A stretch of 64,000 nt of DNA from Trichinella spiralis (GCA_000181795.3 CM012955.1:6010838-6074837), one strand, 5' to 3'; shown: positions 39,278 to 59,423, numbered from the stretch's first letter. Made by a program: numbers and translations. Notes: generated by a model from the letters alone, not told the origin.

Positions 39278-40019
39278 TTTAAAGTGATGAATTATTGCCT
39301 TTCATCTGGTCAATCCCCAGGTTTCAAAAATATGAAATCAGATTTTCATTTCCACTGTAAAAATTCCAGCCAAACAAATGCTGGAAGAAAACAAATTCTT
39401 CTTTTAGAAACTAACAATTAGGAAAATAAAACAGTAGTATTAACTGATAGAACAAATATTTCAGCTTTTCTGATGATAGATTTCTTTTTTTGTTGTTGAT
39501 GATCACAGCAAACAAATAGCTTATGTATATTATTATTTAAATGTACTGCTTGATCATTTTTCAGTGCTGTCTCATTTATTAAAACCACTGTTTGGTGATC
39601 GCAGGTCTGCCAAAATTTTATGTAATTGCCATGCACTTCATATATAATTATTGTATAGCATAAATACTTCTTGAAAACACTGTTTAACGTTTAGCAGTTC
39701 AGTAAACGTTGCGCTGAATAAAAATATTCATGCCTTTATCTCTGACGTTATTTGCTAACTTATGTATGAATGAAATGCACAAAAAATATGACGAGGTAAT
39801 TGTTATTTTAGGAGTTACTTGTTTTAGATTGTAATACCAACGTAGTACCAACAACCAACGATTGTCAATTTTAGAGTACATTATTGTATTAGTGTAAAAA
39901 AGTAAGTATTATACGTTAGTGTAAATTATGATTTTTTGCGAGCTTTAGATTAACTATGAACAATATAATAAAATCTGTAAAAACTTTATTTCAAAATTCT
40001 TTAAAATAATAAACATTAA
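39278..40019. terminator. unc-89 3-prime UTR and convergent gene ends
   Basis: No coding sequence is seen. Plus-strand AATAAA signals lie at 39425-39430 and 39967-39972. The minus-strand AATAAA of exoc-8 reads as TTTATT at 39985-39990, 30 bases past its stop. The two convergent transcripts therefore end within a few tens of bases of each other if the distal unc-89 signal is used. Confidence 0.5.
39985..39990 (-). terminator. exoc-8: Probable polyadenylation signal of exoc-8
   Basis: TTTATT on the plus strand reads AATAAA on the minus strand, 30 bases past the TAA stop at 40022-40020, implying a very short 3-prime UTR. Confidence 0.5.
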
Positions 40020-43000
40020 TTAAACTTCGCCGAGTACTTCATACTTAGATTCTGGGATATGAAATGGTTCATAAAAAGTAAGAAGGTCAGAAGCCAGTTC
40101 TTCCAATAAGCACTTAAGCAGATCGAAATTTTTAACACTACTAGATTCAGTATAGATTTTTTCACAAAGAGGAAGCAGACGACCAACGCAAAATTTCAAA
40201 TTATCCGCATAAATTTCCTAAAGCAAGCAGTGGTGAATCAAAACGCAAAGCAACTAACTTGTCATCAGTATTTGTGAAATATAAATCAAGCCTCACTTTC
40301 GGTATACAATCAGGTGTGTCTTTCAAATAGTTCAGTTCTATTTCCCAGATATGGAACAACATTTGGTCAATAGCATTGGATATGAATTCTGCCGACTGTC
40401 TTAATTCACAAAGTTCATAAGTAAGCGGCACAACAGCACGAGCAAAACTGCATATCTGAGATGTAAGCGACAGACGGCAGTCTTCTGAAAGCAAAATTAT
40501 TAATTAAAGGTATTAATTTCAATTGCCCATTTGCAAGACTAAGAAGCATTCAACTGTTTAATGCTTAATTTAAATGAAGTAGAAGAAGGTAAAGAAAAAT
40601 CAAGTCTTCAAGTTGTTTTAAACTGTTTGTCAAATTAGTGAAACAGTTAGCAGAATTTTACAAAAATACATTTACCTCTACCGAACACAAAATCTGATAT
40701 GTCCAAATGAAGTTCATTCATTTCAGATATATATTGATTTAATCTTGCCTTGCTTCGTAAATTATAAGGTCTCCAACGATCCTCCTATGAGAGAACAGTG
40801 CAAAAATGAATTAACCAGCAAATTCTGCTTACCGCGATTCTAAGCTTCATGGCATCGATCAATAGCCGTTCAGTTTCGTCCAACATTTTTTCAATGTGCG
40901 GCTCAAAAAGCATCTCAAGTTCAAATTTCAAATCCAAATTCGATTGCATTAGCTAAACCAGAAAATAAGGTGACAATAAAAACATATTTACGGATAAAAT
41001 GCCAACTTCTATTACCACTTCAGCACCTTCGAAAGCTAATTTGATGCAGCGGGCGGTTGCTTTCAGATTAAGACCTGATTGAAATATATGTCGAATAAAT
41101 AATGAAGCATAATTTTTCATTTCACCGCTAGCCCACAGAATCAAAACTTAAAAAGTGATAAATGAAAACCACACAAATAACCAAGCAATTATCTAAGTTT
41201 AAATGTACCAGAAAAACATAATGGATAATCAGCAAAAAGTTTTCGAAACTCTTGTACAGTTTCGGCTAATGTGTTACAGACTAATCTATTCAATTGTTGC
41301 ACATAACTGAATGGATTGTCAATTAGTTTCAATTCTTTGACCAAATATTTAATGCTTGCCGACTGATTTTTCAAAAATAAATCGCATGCCTAGAACCAAA
41401 ACGCGTCAACATTGAAAAATTCAGTTAGGCAAGAAAATAAAAGTTTACCTGCGAAACTTTATCCAATTTGATAAGAAGTAGCACAGTTTTTCTAGTTGCC
41501 TTCGGTCCACCTTGTAGGTACTTGTCCATAGCAGGCTTCAATTCAATCATCAGCTTCTCTGCCAACTGATTTTGTTTCTGTTCAAATTTTTCAGTCATCT
41601 CCTTGACCAAATCGGTGTTGCAGCATTCCGCCAAAAAGTCCTTAGCTAAACGACATACAAAAGACATTACAAAAACATCAAACACAAATAATACTCAGTG
41701 CCTTCAGTAAGCAATTCAAGTGCAGAATCAAAGTCTCGCTGTGCAATACACACGTCCAATTCATCCGGTAATTCTCGTATCCATTCCACATCCAAACCTG
41801 AATCATACTTTCCAAAACTGTTTGCTGATTGATCCTTATCCAAACCTACAAAATTGTATACACGTAACTTTTAAAATAATATGATTAGCAAAATCGGATT
41901 CAGTTCTTATTAAATTTTCACAAAAAAAGAATAAAATGATGCACTGATGTGTCACTAATCATTCACCATATATCGTTATCAAAATGTCAAAAATAATTTA
42001 AACATTAAATTTAAAAGACTGATAAAAATAAATACTTTCATTTCCCAAAACACCATATTAACAAAGAATATTCTAATACACGGTTTATTCAAACCTGACA
42101 ACCTACAGTAATACAGTAACCAATAAAAAAGTGATTTGCATATGCCAACAGCAATGAGGAATCAGTTAATAAGAAATATAGTCGAAAAGTATAAAAACGC
42201 TGGAAAAATAAAATTAACGAAATAAATAAGCAACCCTTGACTACTTTTACTTTACAATAAACGCACATTTAAACAACCTTTTTTAACTTTTAACATCTGG
42301 CTAAGAAATATTGTTTACATACTTTGATTGTTTATAGTAGCCTGATCACACAGTCTTTTCTTTTCAGTCTTTATTCGAATCGTCGCTTGACGCATCAAGG
42401 AACCTTGACGAATCATAGACTTTTTAGCGCGTTCTAAAGATTCAAACCAACACCTCTAAACATTTGCTTTTAGATTTGGAATTTATCACATATGCGCAAA
42501 TGGCCACACTTTAATTAAAGTGCTTTCGCATTTGTAATAGCTCTGTTGTGGAAAAACGAGAAGTTTGAATACATTTCGGCAATTATCGTTGTCTTTCACA
42601 TTTATGAAAGCAACATTTTCAACCTCATAGAATGCGGTAAACTTGTATCTAGTTTGTCCAAGCTGACTAGATACACCTTTCATGCTTAAAAAAATATTTT
42701 AGAAAATAATTTTAGAGAAAAACAAAACGTCAACGCGAAACCTCTTCGGCGAAAAAACGGTCAACATCAAACCATCAGTGAAGAGCAAAGCATGAATCTG
42801 TTGCATAACGGCCATTGTTTCTGGATGAAGCTGTGTTAGATCGCTCTCGTAAATAAGTTCTCGTTCCACATTTTCATTAAGATGCTGAAATGTTTCAGTA
42901 TTTTTTCTTCAAATGAAATGAACCAAATATATCTTACACAACAATCGTCGACCATCTCCAAGAGCTGTTGGGTCAAGTTTCGCCTTTCTGGTATCTGTTG

Positions 43001-43502
43001 AGAGAAACTTCGAAAATCACCTGAACGACATATTTCATGTAATCGCAAACTAAAAATCTTCCAACAGACCTCGAATTTGACTGAATGAAGTATTCATCAT
43101 TGACTCAATCACACATTTTTGCTCGCCAATGATCAAACTGAGGTGAACCATATCGTTTTCAAGTCCTAGTTGAAATCAACGTCATTGACAATCACTACAA
43201 GTGTAAGTTGCTTACGTGAAACTTCTTTCGATGTCTCAATGAACTGATTGTAATTATAAAATACATTTTTCTTTACTGATTCGGAGAAATCCTCTGCTAG
43301 AAATTGAACAGATGATCGCAATTCTCTCAGTTTGCGAGTATCATCTGCAGAACCGCTTTTCCAGTTATTTTGAAGAACTAAATATATTTTATTTATAACT
43401 TTTAACTAAAAATCATTGTTTTAGAACTACTCACGTACAGGTATTTGGATCGTAATTTTCTTCACTAAGCTCTTTTTCCATTTGCGATTTAGATAATTTC
43501 AT
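40020..43502 (-). CDS. exoc-8: Exocyst complex component 8 (EXOC8/Exo84)
   Basis: Fifteen exons, listed 5-prime to 3-prime on the minus strand: 43502-43439, 43377-43216, 43165-43070, 43020-42938, 42884-42742, 42684-42510, 42455-42323, 41845-41702, 41645-41449, 41389-41209, 41146-40992, 40952-40833, 40784-40676, 40484-40297 and 40217-40020. They join to 715 residues (human EXOC8 has about 725). The N-terminal helix KKNVFYNYNQFIETSKEV matches the Vps51/Exo84 segment, a PH domain follows (VAFINVKDND, FKLLVFPQQ), then WIRELPDELDVCIAQRDF and GGPKATRKTVLLLIKLDKVS, hallmarks of the Exo84 C-terminal domain. Exo84 is a subunit of the octameric exocyst that tethers secretory vesicles to the plasma membrane and, in animals, binds RalA through its PH domain. 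One intron (41701-41646) appears to use a GC donor. The gene is head-to-head with let-502 and tail-to-tail with unc-89. Confidence 0.9.
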
Positions 43503-45855
43503 GGTTAATGTAAGAAATCTTTATAATATGAAATTCTTCATTGTTCCATAACAGTTATATGGTTACTTCTTAATTTTGAAAATGCAAAAATACGTCAAAA
43601 TGCTTGAAAATTCAAAATAAAAAATAATTGTGTTAAATTACAGTAATAATAACAAAAGGTATTGGATTAAAAAACAATAAAGTAAATTCAGTTTATCTGT
43701 TCATAATTTCAGCATTTTAAAATTAATTTTAAAGCATAAAATTTTGTTATTGCTCGAAATGTTCATAACAATCGCTTTTTTATGTTTATTATAGTGCTGT
43801 ACTAGAAATTTGATCGAGCTGCAGTGACAAAAAAATATTTTGTACCTGATAACACTGAAATATGGTGACAGATAGGTAAAGCATTATACAAACTGATATT
43901 ATGTGAAATCATTTATGAATTTGAATTTTATTCGTGTTAACAATTTTGCTTTTACATTTATCAGCTCCACTAATTTTAACTAGTTCAACAATTTGACACA
44001 CTGCAGTACAACAGATTTTATCTTCCCTTGACTATTTAATCAAAAATGATTTTGTCAGCGCAGTGAAATTTGTCATATAAATGAAGCTTTATAAACACAA
44101 CTCATTGACATGACAGTTAGAAATCATTTCAACAGTTGGACATTATAGAACAATAATTGGGCTGAACTTTCTGAAATTGCTGAAATATTTTTCAGCTTTA
44201 AAGTATATTTGTTTGTCTGATTAGATAAACAGATGTATAATTTTTTCAGCTGCTGCATATCTGAAAATTTAGACATATTAATTATAAAAGTCATTTTAAA
44301 TCAACGCAACGCCATGTGTTTTTTCAATTTTAATAATTACCATTTTATAATTGCTACAGGTTTATTTGCAATAATTTATTTTTTTAAATAATAAAATTTT
44401 AGCACTACATTTACCTAAGAAAATGCATCAGTAGCTGTCGCATAGGATGTATTATAATTAATGATAATAAATTGGAATTTCATTAAATCAGTACTTTACT
44501 GCGTGTATTTCTTTCAAAAAATATTTTATTTTTTTATTGGAAATGTACTATTAATAAACATGCTGATTTAAATTTTTTTAGTGATTGTTTTCAAACTTTA
44601 AAGTGTGGCAAATTCATATACTGGTGAGGAAATATTTTTCGTTAATTCTGATTAATTTTTAAATATATTGCATTAAAATATTTAATAGTTTCACAAAAAT
44701 GATTTTTTAAATTTTTTTCATAGAATTTAAAAAATTTTTAACTTTATTTTATCTTGAATAATCGGACCTGCACATTAGATTACTGTAGAAAAGTAGGTTA
44801 CGCCACTACATATTTGCTTTTTTTGCCGCCTAACCATCACTTTTTAGTTGGGTGTCGAGCAGAGTGCCGGTTAAGGCGTTTAGCTCTCTTACGCTTACTG
44901 AGGTTCGAAAGACGTTATTGAAGTGTTAGTGAAGCTGCGTCGTCATCTACCTACAGTTTATAATATCCAAGAAGTGTACGATTTAAAAGAAGGTGATATA
45001 TTTATATTACCTTGTTAGAAATTTCACTTCAGTTTTTTTACTTTATTGAATTTCCGAGTGAAAGAATTTGATGTTTTTGATTTTTCACAATTTAAGTTTT
45101 TTTGTTTATTTTTGTCATTCAGCGGTGTTTATTTGTTCACGCTTGTATTTTGCGGTAAATGGTGTGTTAGAATGAAAATAATTTTGGGTAAATTCATTGT
45201 TGTTAATTTTCTTGCTGTTATTTATTTCTTACTATGACAGTTAAAGGTATTTTCACTTGTAACATTTCGCACGTGATCCCAACATGATAACGTATTTGAA
45301 AAGGTTGTTCTTGAATATAAATGTTTACTGTAGTTTCTTGCAGTCGCTTGAAAATGAAACTAGTTCTAAGTTGCAGTTGCGTGCTCTTTTGCTTAACACT
45401 GTGATTGATTACTTTTCTTTTTGTCTTGTTCTTAGGCGTTTTCTTTTATTAAAAAAGTTTTTTTTGTTTTTCATGCTTCGAAACGATACGTTGAAGTTAG
45501 CCCTGTGGTCAGTGTTGTTGGCTTTTCTATAATGTTTGCTTATAATCGCTGTGTAGTATTTCATTTTGCTGTTTAGCCTTGACAAGTGAATTGCAGGTGA
45601 AAAATTATGCATCACCTGTCTTCACAAGGTCGTTCACTTGCACTTTTATAATGATTCGGCGTTTGTCTTGTTACAATGCTTGCGCTGTTCTAGTTGTCTT
45701 TCGCAATGGTTTGTGTTGCTTATAATTCCGTTTTTTTTCTTTTTCTAGGTGCTTACTACTTTGTTTGAGAGGAACATATTTCCAGCAGTGCCCAAGTGGG
45801 CTGGTGCTTTGATTTTTGCGTTTCAAGAAGTGTTTGCTGTTTCTGAACGAGAGGG
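43503..45855. promoter_or_regulatory. Divergent promoter region between exoc-8 and let-502
   Basis: This 2.35-kb stretch separates two divergently transcribed genes and must hold both promoters. Most of it is very AT-rich. An island of higher GC at about 44845-45000 holds tRNA-like box sequences and a short open frame. T-rich open frames at 45046-45237 and 45284-45532 are Phe/Leu-rich and look like translated pyrimidine-rich leader or intron. No convincing coding exon was found. Confidence 0.45.
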
Positions 45856-54050
<8,195 letters not shown>

Positions 54051-55438
54051 ACATGGATTCATACTGAAATAACACTTATTCTCAGTTTATAAGCTCATTC
54101 ATTCATTAATCTATGCCTTTAATTTTCTTCTATTTATTGAAACTCTGTTTGTTTGGTGCTTAAGAGATGAAACGTTTTTATGTAATTTTGTTGCTGCCCC
54201 GGATCACGTTTTTATAGTACTAGCCTTATTCGTTTTATGATGCTCCTTATTCATTTTTCGTGGACCAATTGTTCTTGTTATTTATTTATTTGCACACTGG
54301 CTTGCTCTGCCTATGCTTAACGTCTGTTTTAAAATTTTGAATAATTTGCCTTTACTGCTATCGCGGCAGTGTTCATCATTCATTTAAATTTGATTTATTT
54401 ATTCTTGTTCTCATATCTCTCATTTCACCTCATCTCTTTGCACACTGTCGTTGAGCAACTGTATTTATTTTCTGTTTTTTTTTTTCATTTTCACTTTTTG
54501 ACCAGCACAGTTTCAGTTTTATATAATAAATTGATTTGTTCATTAAAATTTGTCTTTATTTTTCATACAGAATGGAATGATGAACCTGCAGAAAATTGAT
54601 GTGATCGATCGATTCAGTTTGGCATTCTCTGTGCCTTTCCTATCTTTGCTTCCTCATCATATTATGTCAATCATTTCAGCATTTTCACCTGTGTAATGGA
54701 CAGTGATCGAATGACACGGTACTTTACTGGCAAGTGATTAACGAACGTTGCTCAACTACCCTTGCAGCAATAATGAACAGCGCATAATTTATTCATTGCG
54801 TACCACGTCTTCAGGGAAAAGTATTGGATGCAAAGATGTGGAAAGAAAATTTACAAATTTTATACTATATTAGTTGACGGAGACAAGCTGATATGGAGAA
54901 AAATATCCATCCGCTGTGGTGAGCGGTGTTGTTGGTGGCAGTCTGTGACGAACGAAAATCATACAAGCTTTTGCAAATTTTTCTGCTGTTCAAATTTTGC
55001 TTCTGCTAGCTTTCAACAAACAAAGCGGTAAGAATATTCTCTTTTTCTTTGTTTCCAGAGGGGCTTATTTTAACATTTATTATTTTTGTTTTCTTACTGT
55101 TTGTTTTCTTAAATTTCCTTTTTTTCAGTATCATCATCTGGTGAGCTAGTTGAAAACGTAAATGAAATTTCCATTTTGCAATAGTTTGCTCTGTATTAAT
55201 TAGCATTAATTGTAACGGAATCGAGAACTTAGGTAAACGTTAGTGCAGCTTGAAAATAATTGAAACGGTTTCTGGATTTGCATCGACCATCATGCGTTTG
55301 ACGTAATTGGCATGTAATTTTCTTTCTTCTACTGCTCATTTCAGCAGCAGTCATGCAGAACATCTTGCTGATTGACTAGTGCAATTTGATTCTCTCTTTC
55401 TTTCTTTATCAATCCTCTTCCCCCTCCCCCTCCAACTC
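54051..55438. other. let-502 3-prime UTR and intergenic DNA
   Basis: The sequence is T-rich with a candidate AATAAA signal at 54525-54530. A pyrimidine-only-like stretch rich in TCTTT and CCCCTCC runs from about 55385 to 55440. No coding exon is recognised; plus-strand frames such as 54828-55031 have no family resemblance. Confidence 0.45.
54525..54530 (+). terminator. let-502: Candidate polyadenylation signal of let-502
   Basis: AATAAA about 475 bases past the stop. Other T-rich downstream signals cannot be excluded. Confidence 0.35.
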
Positions 55439-55826
55439 CTACTTATCCTTCATCGCCTTGGGCTTCATTATCAGTCCATTGAACTCTTTTAATTGTTTCG
55501 CTTTGTTCGGCAAATAGTTTTCAGTGAGAAAAATGGTTGAAGAGGATTTTTTCGTTCGCAGGTAATGCTTTGCGAGCAGCTGTAAAGCTCTCGACTGCTT
55601 GTACACTCTGAGGAAAATATTCACGTTGTCATTAGATTTTTCGTGCTTTTTCAAAAAATCACTGATGGCTACAAATATGCAAGACAATAGTAGTAGAAGT
55701 GAAAATTAATTTTACTTTTTTTTGAACACGAGATTGTTGCCAATGGAGATATTTGCTTGCATTGTCACTTGATATTAGACGCTGAATTATTGATAAATAT
55801 TTTTTCTGTTGCAATGGATCTCCCAT
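55439..55826 (-). CDS. Possible small gene of unknown function (two exons)
   Basis: On the minus strand, exon 55826-55716 starts with ATG and ends before GTAAAA. A 70-base intron to an AAG acceptor leads in phase 0 to exon 55645-55439, which ends in TAG, for 105 residues. The composition is protein-like: lysine- and leucine-rich, with helical stretches such as QKKYLSIIQRLISSDN, FLRVYKQSRALQLLAKHYL and PNKAKQLKEFNGLI, and a basic end. I do not recognise a family. The second exon alone can be read back to an ATG at 55687, giving 82 residues without splicing. A short frame beginning at about 55892 (MNKQAVLYQEFQQ) could be an upstream exon but does not join cleanly. Treat it as a candidate only. 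Confidence 0.35.
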
Positions 55827-58415
55827 TGCAACAATTTCTATGATTAGTGTTTACATTGCTGGAATTCTTGGTAGAGCACGGCTTGCTTGTTCATTTCGAT
55901 ATCACTTGCTGTACACTTTTATGATAGCAACTAGGATGTGTATGTGTTAAATAAATACGAGTAAATAGATCAATTTGATTAATTAATTTGTTCACTTTTT
56001 TCTATGTGAATATGTCTATGTGAGTATGTATTATTGTATTTTACCTCATTACACATTTTCATTTTATTTAATAATGATCATCCACTAATAGCTTGTCTAG
56101 AACTTCAATTATTTTTGCATAATAATGATAGAAATTTTGCAAAAGTGACTAAATTAACTAACTAGGAGTGAAAAACACTAGCCATCACAGCAAACTATAC
56201 TGCCAGATGTATTTATTTTCCAATTTTATACATTTGTATGGATTTATTTAATTATATAATAAGATATAAAATTATGACTTATTCTTTCTAATGTATTTAT
56301 TATAATGTTTCAGTTTTAATACTTCTGTGTAAACAATTTGAGCGCACTTTATTTATTATTTGAATTGAATAATGAGACTGTTGGATTTATTTTTCTATTA
56401 GATAAACAAAACTTATTTAAATTTGATAATAGCAGAAATAATATTCTCTTCAAGCATTTATACAACAATATAAAAATTGCAAGTATTAATTTAAAATTAT
56501 GAATAATACTGATTTGTTTAACTAATTGTAAAATGGAGCTTCAAGATTTTTTGAAAACATTAAAATACATGTAACATTTTCCCATTTTTGACAAAATACA
56601 TGTGATGATGGGTTAGTTTTTGTTCTGAGAGTTTTTTAAAATTAAAAAATTGTTAGAATATGTTCAAAATTGTAAAAGATATGGCTCAATTCGATACAGT
56701 TTATTTTATTTTTATTCAATCATGAAAAGCTAACTAATGTTGCAATGAAATTGTATGCGGCGTTATTTCTTTTAAATATAAGATAGATATTTTGGGCATT
56801 ATTTTTCCAAATACTGATGGCGGAGAGTGTTTTCGTCTGTACAGTTGCGTCATTGCCTAATAAACGTATGAATATTAAATTTCCTATTATCAGAGTCATC
56901 TTTGCGCGTCACAATGACAATTATTCAGTCATCTGATTGAATGGAAAATTCATTTCACATCCTGACAACATCGATTCTCAGACATCTTTCCAGCAGTGTA
57001 TTTTCATCTTTGAGAAACGTGATGTTTCTTGTAAATGATCGACCAACCGACATGAAATGTAATCGCTTTTTATGATTTCTCATCCGCGAAAATTCGACCC
57101 ATTTTTGTGATTGGCTGATCGCTGATTGGTTGTAAGGGTATTGTTCGGTAATTGGCTAATGACTTCTGCTATTTTATTAGCTAATTATTCTAATAAGTGA
57201 TTGGATGAATAACTGTGCCATTTGATTAGCTATTCAGCTGTGATCAAGGATTGGGTGATTTTTGTTTATCAACTCTTTTCCAAATATGGGTGCTTTCCAT
57301 TAAATTATGAAATGTAAGTTTAAATTCTAAACAAATATTTAGAATTTAAATTTCAATAAATTTTTAAATTAAATTAAATATTTAAATATCGAAAGGTAAA
57401 AGTAATAACAGTAATAATGGAATTGCAGTTACTGAACTGAAAATATTCATATTAACAACGTTGTTGAAATGAATAAGCAAACATTTATAATTTATATGTA
57501 TATTGTTAAAGTGTTCTTCATGACATTCAGCGTCATATTTTGGATATTACAGCAAGCGAAAAGTAATATCATGTTAATATATATCGTCATTAGATCACCT
57601 TCGCAGCTGTTGCTTACGTGCAGTATTGAAAGTTGTAAAACATCATTTAATTTCACTTTTAATTATCCCTGTAAAAATTGTTTGTTTATAAATTCCGCTA
57701 TGGTGTGATTTTTTTTACATTAACTTTGAATTAAAACAGAGTGATTTTGCGTTTTCAAGTAATCTAATTGTTGAATCGTACACATAATCAAGAAATAAAA
57801 AGCATAGTTTTATTCAAACTTTACCATATACCTTTTTCCATGTGTCATAGCCACCTTTTGCATTTTGCAATTTACAATAATTGGTAAATGATGCTTCAAA
57901 AAAGTATGAAGTGTTGTTTTGAAAAATCTGTTTTCTTCAGTATGTAAATATCACATATTTATGTGTGATCACGGTATCACGGTTTTGCCGTTGATGATTA
58001 TGAGCATCAATAAAACCATTAAAATAATGCATTATAAATGTAACAGTTGTCAAATAAATGATCATCAATTATAATTGTGAATTTAAGATAGTGATAATGT
58101 TTTAATATTACAGAATTGCTAACATATGTACTGCAAATGCATGATTTACAGTTTTTTCATTATAGCTAAATCAACTCTCAGCCCATACTGAAAAATTTAA
58201 TAAGCATCATCATATTATGGTTAAATATTAACAAGGAATGCAGTATGTATGTGTGATTAATGCCAATTGTGAAAAAGTCGCATCAGTTTCGCGACTATTT
58301 AACATTTCGTTCATTTTTATTTTGTAAATGAAACATTTTCCTTATGTAGTGAGGTTTTTAAAAATTCTTTAATGAAAGAAAACAACTGCCTTTAAACAAC
58401 TGCTTTCTTTTAGAA
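55827..58415. other. AT-rich intergenic DNA with a dispersed repeat
   Basis: No coding exon was recognised. A segment at 57193-57307 recurs in diverged form at 62832-62947. Just before it, 57110-57180 contains several ATTGG words (inverted CCAAT boxes). The region just upstream of 58416 should hold the receptor promoter. Confidence 0.5.
57193..57307 (+). repeat. Dispersed repeat, copy 1
   Basis: About 115 bases starting ATAAGTGATTGG and ending near ATTAAATTA, closely similar in the same orientation to 62832-62947, with scattered substitutions. Shared landmarks are CCATTTGATTAGCTATT, GATCAAGGATTGGGT and TTTTCCAAATATGGGTGC. Confidence 0.75.
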
Positions 58416-59384
58416 ATGAACATCAAAATGTTTAATAGTTCAAGTGTTGAAGTGGTAAGCCACGCAAATCCATTTATTGCAGAACTTACGATTGGCATCA
58501 GTATTGTACTGATATTATTAGCAGTGACTGCTACCTGTACCAGCTCACTAGTTCTTTTCATATTTATTAAAGAGGAAAAACTTCGAACCCGTTACTTTCT
58601 TACTATGGCTGCAATGGCATTGAACGATCTTCTCACTGGTCTGTGTTACAGTTGCATACAGTCGTGGAAACTCATACGTGATATGTCAGTAAACAGTGAT
58701 GTATTATCCGCCGATCCTGACTGCTGTAGTAGAACAGCATTTGTCAGCTTTTGTAACAATAATGCACTGATGTCAGCAGTGGTGTTGACAGTTGATCGTG
58801 CAGTTGCGATTACGTATCCACTTTCATACAGACACATGTCATTATTGAAATTTCACGTACCCCTCTTTGTCATTGCTTACACTTACTCATTTTCTCTATC
58901 CTTAGTTATTGGCATACAAGGTCACAAAAAACCAATTCCATTTAACCGTTGCGGACCAGAATTGTGCTGGAATTCATGGGAAATTGTTCACAGTGTACAA
59001 AATTTTAATATGTCAATTGCCGGAGGAATTTTAATGATCAATCTCTTTGTTATTCTCTTTTCAAGGTATAATACAATTAAGTATCAAAAACGAAACCTCA
59101 TTCAACTATTTTACATCAAATATCATGAGCAAATGCGCGTCATGCGCACTTTAAGCAGCGTTATACTGATTGTGATCATCACTCAAATTATTGGCCGTGT
59201 ATTAAGACGACTGTCTTTCTTACAAACAACAGAAGTTTACTTTACACTTCTGTATAGATCGTTTTCTTTGCTGACTGTTCTAAATGCGGTTCTCAACTTT
59301 TTCATCTGCATATTGACATCCACTGAATTTCGTTTGTCTTTAAAAGAACTCTTTATACATTCCAATATTGTCAGCCCGTTTTAG
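58416..59384 (+). CDS. Seven-transmembrane G-protein-coupled receptor, rhodopsin-like
   Basis: An uninterrupted frame of 322 residues starts at ATG 58416 (a second ATG at 58428). Seven hydrophobic segments are visible: about 24-51, 60-82, 105-126, 147-167, 197-217, 244-264 and 273-300. An N-glycosylation site NSS is at residue 7, before TM1. TM2 has the aspartate in ALNDLLTG (Asp71), TM3 ends in the DRY variant DRAVAITYP (127-135), and TM7 carries NAVLNFFICILTS in place of NPxxY. Conserved-type Cys residues sit before TM3 (DCC at 102-104) and in the second extracellular loop. The pattern fits a class A chemosensory-type or peptide receptor as expanded in nematodes, for example srsx-like, but the ligand cannot be named. 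It is intronless while neighbours have many introns. An AATAAA signal is at 59418-59423. Confidence 0.82.
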   Translation: MNIKMFNSSSVEVVSHANPFIAELTIGISIVLILLAVTATCTSSLVLFIFIKEEKLRTRYFLTMAAMALNDLLTGLCYSCIQSWKLIRDMSVNSDVLSADPDCCSRTAFVSFCNNNALMSAVVLTVDRAVAITYPLSYRHMSLLKFHVPLFVIAYTYSFSLSLVIGIQGHKKPIPFNRCGPELCWNSWEIVHSVQNFNMSIAGGILMINLFVILFSRYNTIKYQKRNLIQLFYIKYHEQMRVMRTLSSVILIVIITQIIGRVLRRLSFLQTTEVYFTLLYRSFSLLTVLNAVLNFFICILTSTEFRLSLKELFIHSNIVSPF

Positions 59385-59417
59385 CCTATTATCATTATAC
59401 TGACATCTTCAGCGGGA

Positions 59418-59423
59418 AATAAA
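59418..59423 (+). terminator. Probable polyadenylation signal of the receptor gene
   Basis: AATAAA 33 bases after the TAG stop at 59382-59384. Confidence 0.5.

Noticed and set aside
43021-43069. Apparent frameshift or impossible 20-base intron in exoc-8
   Set aside because: Using the next acceptor, TTCAG at 43021, gives a 49-base GT-AG intron and keeps the frame.
45046-45532. Phe/Leu-rich plus-strand frames upstream of let-502 that resemble membrane protein
   Set aside because: They are explained by T-rich DNA; there is no charged loop pattern and no good splice join to the ROCK start.
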